Shown here piece after piece: positions 7,626 through 10,992 of a DNA stretch of 10,992 nucleotides; the first letter of the stretch is position 1, and every line of letters starts with the position of its first letter. The notes beneath the pieces were generated by a model. The model worked only from the letters and a program-made list of their open reading frames with translations, was not told where the DNA came from and did not search any database. The stretch comes from Bacteroidales bacterium. GTDB taxonomy: Bacteria; Bacteroidota; Bacteroidia; Bacteroidales; UBA3663. The position numbers were made by a program, and so were the translations under genes. The stretch is taken from positions 1 through 10,992 of the forward strand of contig SFEH01000071.1 in the NCBI GenBank assembly GCA_004557315.1. Reading direction: 5' to 3'.

Positions 7626-7934
7626 ATGACGCTCATTCCCTGTCCTCTATATATGTTGACGGGCTATGATTGCCCATTCTGCGGAGGACAGAGAATGTTC
7701 ATCGCTCTTCTTCATGGCAATGTGACAGGGGCTTTCTGGCTGAATCCCGTGCTGTTTTGTCTCTTGCCTTATTTTTTGTTGCTGATGATTGGCGCTTTCT
7801 CCCATAAAGCCAGAACTTGGAAGGTCGTGAGAATCTGCTATTCAAACAAAACGATTTTTGCGGTGATGGTGATATTTGCTGTATGGGGGGTAGTCAGAAA
7901 CATTATCGATTTCAATCAGTTTGCCTTACAATAA
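7626..7934 (+). CDS. DUF2752 small membrane protein
   Basis: A 102-residue protein matching DUF2752: CPLYMLTGYDCPFCGGQR at residues 6-23 with Cys6, Cys16 and Cys19, then LLHGNVTGAFWLNP at 28-41. The family pattern is C-P, then LTG, then CPxCGxxR, then a short helix and a conserved NP at the head of a transmembrane segment. Hydrophobic segments lie at about 41-59 and 76-92, so it should sit in the inner membrane. The biochemical function is unknown; the closely spaced cysteines could bind metal or form a disulfide. Its ATG lies 2 bases after the kdsB TGA (TGACAATG), so translation is probably coupled to kdsB. It is the last gene of the tightly spaced plus-strand block. Confidence 0.85.
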   Translation: MTLIPCPLYMLTGYDCPFCGGQRMFIALLHGNVTGAFWLNPVLFCLLPYFLLLMIGAFSHKARTWKVVRICYSNKTIFAVMVIFAVWGVVRNIIDFNQFALQ

Positions 7935-7979
7935 TTCATGTCAATAATGCTTTGTGCTTCTTTTCAAGACAATGATTAT

Positions 7980-8009
7980 CTGCACACTGTTTGTCAATCA
8001 ATAGATTTG
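7980..8009 (+). promoter_or_regulatory. Candidate promoter upstream of the 238-residue membrane protein gene
   Basis: TAGATTTG at 8002-8009 is an exact match to the Bacteroidetes -7 consensus TAnnTTTG. The best -33 candidate is a weak CTG at 7980-7982, 19 bases upstream. A start site near 8015 would give a short leader before the ATG at 8033. The 98-base gap (7935-8032) is the largest between plus-strand genes after 3477, which fits a new transcription unit. No convincing terminator for the preceding gene is visible in it. Confidence 0.4.
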
Positions 8010-8032
8010 TTTTATATTAATTTAATAATACT

Positions 8033-8749
8033 ATGGTTTATCTATCAATTTCCGATGTTATTGACCGCGCTTGGGATCTGGTCAAGAGATATGGACTGAT
8101 TCTTGTTATTGTCTATTTCGCCATTATTTTCCTTCAGAATGTAGTAGGTCGGCTCATGGCTCCTCCTATCGATCCTGATGTGCTGATGACGGCATTGCAG
8201 ACCAACAACATAGCTGCCATCGAAAGTCTCTATCTTTCTAATCCGATGGGAACAGTGGTAGAACTCGTGCTAAGTGCCGTGCTCTTCCTTGGCTTGTGCA
8301 ACTGCATGTTGCAATTGGCGAAGGGAACAGATAACGAGATTTCGTTCAGTCACTGGAAACTTGACCTATCGGTATATGTCAAATATGTAGTGGTCAATTT
8401 TCTCGTTGATATTATTGTCGGTTTGGGCTATCTCTGCTGCATTCTTCCAGGCTTGTTTCTTCAGGCACGCCTTTTTTGTGCAAATATTCATGCCATTGAC
8501 TGCCCTAACGAAGGTATCCTCGACCATATCGAAGCATCGTGGGAGATGACACGAGGCAATTCGATGACTCTTATCGGTCTGTGCCTGGTTCAGATCTTCA
8601 TCATCATCGTTGGTCTGATCCTCTGCTGTATTGGAGTCCTTCCTGCATTGGTGCTTGTTGCATTCTCTGACATTGTAGCTTATCTCATTATGACAAGATA
8701 TTACGAGCGAAAGAGTGAAGAAGCTGCAGAAGCTACTGTAAACGTCTAA
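8033..8749 (+). CDS. Multi-spanning membrane protein, DUF975/YciC-like
   Basis: A 238-residue polytopic inner-membrane protein with hydrophobic segments at about 21-38, 74-93, 114-135, 136-150, 178-202 and 203-220. The pattern of a loop SFSHWKLDLSVYVKY, a helix ending CCILPGLFLQARL, then GILDHIEASWEMTRGN followed by further helices, recalls the DUF975/YciC and glycerophosphodiester-phosphodiesterase membrane-domain group, with its PGxxLxxRL and SWxxTRG motifs. These are membrane proteins without an established activity. The C-terminus is short, charged and probably cytoplasmic (YYERKSEEAAEA). The mechanosensitive channel gene follows 13 bases after its stop, so the two are likely co-transcribed from the element near 8002. 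The family assignment is by motif memory and is moderate; function is unknown. Confidence 0.8.
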   Translation: MVYLSISDVIDRAWDLVKRYGLILVIVYFAIIFLQNVVGRLMAPPIDPDVLMTALQTNNIAAIESLYLSNPMGTVVELVLSAVLFLGLCNCMLQLAKGTDNEISFSHWKLDLSVYVKYVVVNFLVDIIVGLGYLCCILPGLFLQARLFCANIHAIDCPNEGILDHIEASWEMTRGNSMTLIGLCLVQIFIIIVGLILCCIGVLPALVLVAFSDIVAYLIMTRYYERKSEEAAEATVNV

Positions 8750-8762
8750 AAAACATGGGCAT

Positions 8763-9929
8763 ATGAACGAGTGGATAGATAATAATATAGGTGTTGACAA
8801 TGTTGACATGAATATATGGTGGCGATTGGCTCTCATATCAGGAATCATCATTGCCGCTTACCTTGTTGATATTATCTTGTCGCGTCTCATTGTCCCTGGC
8901 ATCAGGAAAATAGTGTCGAAGACAAGCACGCAGACTGATGATATCCTATTGAGCGAGAAGGCAACCAAGTCGTTTTGCTCTCTTCTGCCGCCTGTCTTGA
9001 TGGCGTTTGCCTTGCCTTTTGCATTAAAGGGCACTGCTCAGGTTGTGGTCGAACGATTCATGCTGATCTATATTGTGGTCAATGTGTGCCGCTTTCTCAG
9101 CACTCTGGTCGATGCTTTCTATGAGCTGTTTGTCTATCGAGGACACGAGAAGGCACGTTCGCTTAAGGGATTGTCACAGACTTTTCAGGTGCTGATATGG
9201 TTCCTTGGGGCAATTGCCATGGCTTCGATCCTGATCGACAAGTCGCCTATGCTGCTACTCGGAGGACTCGGTGCGTTTGCCACAGTCATGATGCTTGTCT
9301 TTCAAGATAGCATCAAGGGTCTGGTGGCAGGCGTGCAGCTCTCGGTCAATGATATGTTGAGGCCTGGAGACTGGATTGCAATGCCAGGACGAAATATCGA
9401 TGGCGTGGTGATTGAGGTGACTTTGACGACGGTGAAGATACAGAACTGGGACAATACGATAATGACAATTCCTCCTTATGCTCTTGTGACCGAGACATTC
9501 CAGAACTGGAAAGGCATGACTCAGAGCCAAGGACGAAGAATCAACCGTTCGGTCAATATCAATGCCTACAGCGTGAGATTCTGTTCGCCAGTCGAGTTTT
9601 CGGAATGGAAGCAGAAAGGGTATCTGCCTGAGAGTGCTCAAGAAGAATCGGCTACCAATCTGCAGGCATTCAGAGGATTCATGGAAATGTATCTGAAGAA
9701 GAACCCAGACATCAACAATAAGATGACGCTGATGGTACGCCAGCTGTCGGCAAGTGACGAGGGTATTCCTTTGCAGCTTTATTGTTTCTCGCGGACAAAG
9801 GTGTGGGAAGAATACGAGAAGGTGCAGGCAACGATCGTAGAATATATGCTTGCAACAATGTCGGACTTTGGAATATATGTGTTCCAGCGAGGTTCTTCAG
9901 CTGATAAGCTCTTGCTCGAAAGCGATTAG
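8763..9929 (+). CDS. Mechanosensitive ion channel, YbdG/MscM type (MscS superfamily)
   Basis: A 388-residue inner-membrane channel that should open under membrane tension to release solutes on osmotic downshock. It has about five hydrophobic helices (roughly 20-42, 71-90, 96-118, 139-157, 160-182). The last contains the pore-lining stretch GGLGAFATVMMLVFQD, followed by GLVAGVQLSVNDMLRPGDWIAMP at about 187-208 at the head of the beta domain. TVKIQNWDNTIMTIPPYALVTE, then FQNWKGM and GRRINRSV, closely parallel E. coli YbdG, as do the C-terminal TLMVRQL and the YEKVQATIVEYM segment. It is shorter than E. coli YbdG (about 415 residues), mainly because a segment after the beta domain is shorter. 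The N-terminus (EWIDNNIGVD) also aligns with YbdG, supporting the ATG at 8763 over the Met at 8808. It lies downstream of the multi-spanning membrane protein. Confidence 0.92.
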   Translation: MNEWIDNNIGVDNVDMNIWWRLALISGIIIAAYLVDIILSRLIVPGIRKIVSKTSTQTDDILLSEKATKSFCSLLPPVLMAFALPFALKGTAQVVVERFMLIYIVVNVCRFLSTLVDAFYELFVYRGHEKARSLKGLSQTFQVLIWFLGAIAMASILIDKSPMLLLGGLGAFATVMMLVFQDSIKGLVAGVQLSVNDMLRPGDWIAMPGRNIDGVVIEVTLTTVKIQNWDNTIMTIPPYALVTETFQNWKGMTQSQGRRINRSVNINAYSVRFCSPVEFSEWKQKGYLPESAQEESATNLQAFRGFMEMYLKKNPDINNKMTLMVRQLSASDEGIPLQLYCFSRTKVWEEYEKVQATIVEYMLATMSDFGIYVFQRGSSADKLLLESD

Positions 9930-9962
9930 GCATAACCAACACCATGTGTGACAAAGGCATTG

Positions 9963-10043
9963 AAAACATAGTGTTTTTGATTTAAAAGTGTGGTACTTTT
10001 GGTTGCTAAGTATGGTACTTATCAGTCGGAAACACCATACTTA
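9963..10043. repeat. Cluster of short related palindromes between convergent genes
   Basis: Three small hairpins lie between the channel and kinase genes. They are AAAACA/TGTTTT at 9963-9977 with a 3-base loop; AAAAGT/ACTTTT at 9984-10000 with a 5-base loop; and TAAGTA/TACTTA at 10007-10021 with a 3-base loop. The second and third share the core AAGTRTGGTACTT (9986-9998 and 10008-10020), spaced 22 bases start to start. A third, inverted half copy, CCATACTTA, lies at 10035-10043 and overlaps the kinase stop codon. All stems are AT-rich. They may be termination signals for one or both genes, or protein-binding sites. Confidence 0.55.
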
Positions 10044-10048
10044 TTTTT
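10007..10048 (+). terminator. Candidate intrinsic terminator for the channel gene
   Basis: TAAGTATGG (10007-10015) and CCATACTTA (10035-10043) form a perfect 9-base-pair inverted repeat with a 19-base loop, directly followed by five T residues at 10044-10048 on the plus strand. The position after the last plus-strand gene fits a terminator. The stem is weak in G/C and the loop is long, and a competing 6-base-pair hairpin uses the left arm, so efficiency is uncertain. Confidence 0.4.
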
Positions 10049-10973
10049 CAATATAATTGAAGATGCTCTGACAAACCTTTTTCGAGAACGACTGTCCGGA
10101 TGCAATCAGCTCGCTCCATGCCGCTTCGTCAATAGCTGACAGTTCTGTCTTTGTCAGATTCTGCTGGATGACTCCATAGACGAATCCTGCATTGAAATTG
10201 TCTCCTGCCCCAATCGTGCTGACCGTTGTGATCTGTTCCACTGGGTATTGTGCCGAGATATTGGGTGTGAAAAGCGATATAGGTCGGCAGCTGTCGGTGC
10301 AGATAAACAAATCGCAGTGCTTGCGCATGTGCTTGTCATATATCTCTTGGGGTACGGATGTGCCAAAGAGATAGCCAAAATCTTCGGTGCTGCCTCTGAC
10401 TATCGTTGCAAGTTCGAAGTTTTCGACTATGTTGTCCATTACTTCAGGAATGTCCTTTATATGTGTCTTCCTGAAGTTGAGGTCGTAATATAGTATTGCT
10501 CCTGCATCGTGGGCGGAGGTAAGCAGCTTGCGAGTATATTGTCGCAACACTGGATTGATTGCAAAGAATGAGCCGAAAAGCACAATGTCGCCATCCTTAA
10601 ACTCTACGTTTGCAACCTTATCGGCTTTCAGACTTGCGTTGGCGTAATCCTTGTAAAACTCATATTGCGCATCGTTTTTTTCGTCGAGAAAAGCCATTGA
10701 GATATGAGATTGCGTACCCTTGTTACGAGTTACTGCATCGGTCGAGATATTGTTATCGCGCATAAACTTGACTATGATGTCGCCGATATGATCGTCGCCA
10801 GTCTCTGTTATCATCAGGATTGGAATTTCAGGGTTCTCCATTCCTACCGATCGGCCTAAAGAGACCATTGCATTGAAAGCACTGCCACCAGGCACCGCTG
10901 CCATTGGCTGATCATTGCGGAAGATAACGTCGAGGACGGTCTCTCCAATACCTATTATTCTTCGATTATTCAT
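10041..10973 (-). CDS. PfkB-family carbohydrate kinase (fructokinase/ribokinase-like)
   Basis: A 310-residue cytoplasmic sugar kinase of the ribokinase fold, normal length. Near the N-terminus are GIGETVLDVI (residues 8-17) and the first PfkB signature, PGGSAFNAMVSLGR, at 28-41. The second signature, STIGAGDNFNAGFVYG, is at about 252-267, with the catalytic base Asp258 in GAGD. YYDLNFRKTH at about 162-171 is the usual acceptor-side helix motif (DxNxR). The usual first Asp of DTxGAGD is replaced by Ser252, while the anion-hole GAGD is intact, so it should be active. Sequence alone does not fix the sugar; fructose is a common substrate for close Bacteroidetes relatives, but this is inference. 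The ATG at 10971-10973 is the first in frame within the family N-terminus; only 19 bases upstream are visible, so its promoter cannot be judged. It is convergent with the channel gene. Confidence 0.93.
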   Translation of the reverse strand: MNNRRIIGIGETVLDVIFRNDQPMAAVPGGSAFNAMVSLGRSVGMENPEIPILMITETGDDHIGDIIVKFMRDNNISTDAVTRNKGTQSHISMAFLDEKNDAQYEFYKDYANASLKADKVANVEFKDGDIVLFGSFFAINPVLRQYTRKLLTSAHDAGAILYYDLNFRKTHIKDIPEVMDNIVENFELATIVRGSTEDFGYLFGTSVPQEIYDKHMRKHCDLFICTDSCRPISLFTPNISAQYPVEQITTVSTIGAGDNFNAGFVYGVIQQNLTKTELSAIDEAAWSELIASGQSFSKKVCQSIFNYIEK

Positions 10974-10992
10974 AATTGCCTGTTATTTTGTT

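Noticed and set aside
7969..7995. GACAA/TTGTC inverted repeat after DUF2752 as a terminator
   Set aside because: Only five base pairs with a long loop of about 17 bases and no T run directly after it.
3326..9929. A defence, mobile or phage-related system
   Set aside because: Every gene belongs to a recognisable chromosomal family, codon style is uniform, and there are no transposase, integrase, toxin-antitoxin or CRISPR signatures.

Overview
The window looks like chromosomal core-genome DNA from a member of the Bacteroidales, most likely Bacteroides- or Prevotella-like. The evidence is protein style (AlaRS N-terminus, DUF1573 protein, trans-envelope M23 peptidase), the presence of kdsB and therefore a Gram-negative outer membrane, a near absence of strong Shine-Dalgarno sequences, and several matches to the Bacteroidetes promoter elements (TAnnTTTG at -7, TTG about 20 bases upstream). 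Genus assignment is inference. I see no insertion sequence, phage gene, CRISPR array, tRNA or rRNA, and no sign of recent transfer.

Layout. The left block (1-3292, minus strand) holds alaS followed, after a short gap, by a secreted DUF1573 protein that runs off the left edge. A divergent 184-base intergenic region (3293-3476) carries candidate promoters facing both ways. To its right a compact plus-strand block follows: M23 metallopeptidase, small MerR-type regulator, long RelA/SpoT homologue, kdsB (CMP-Kdo synthesis) and a small DUF2752 membrane protein. Gaps inside this block are 2-57 bases, so it is probably one transcription unit, or nearly so. After a 98-base gap with its own promoter-like element come a 238-residue multi-spanning membrane protein and a YbdG/MscM-type mechanosensitive channel. 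A convergent 111-base intergenic region with several small hairpins separates these from a minus-strand PfkB-family sugar kinase at the right edge.

How the genes may work together. The plus-strand block combines envelope functions (peptidoglycan remodelling, lipopolysaccharide Kdo supply, membrane proteins, osmotic safety valve) with (p)ppGpp control and translation (alaS). This is a housekeeping neighbourhood. I did not find a convincing undescribed system. The observations most worth checking are an RSH protein whose hydrolase half looks intact while its synthetase half has lost key residues, and a cluster of related short palindromes between the two convergent genes at the right.

All nine full-length genes and one edge-truncated gene are annotated. 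Starts were moved from the longest possible open frame where family alignment or the upstream sequence favoured an internal codon (alaS, RSH, kdsB). No gene-free stretch exceeds 300 bases.
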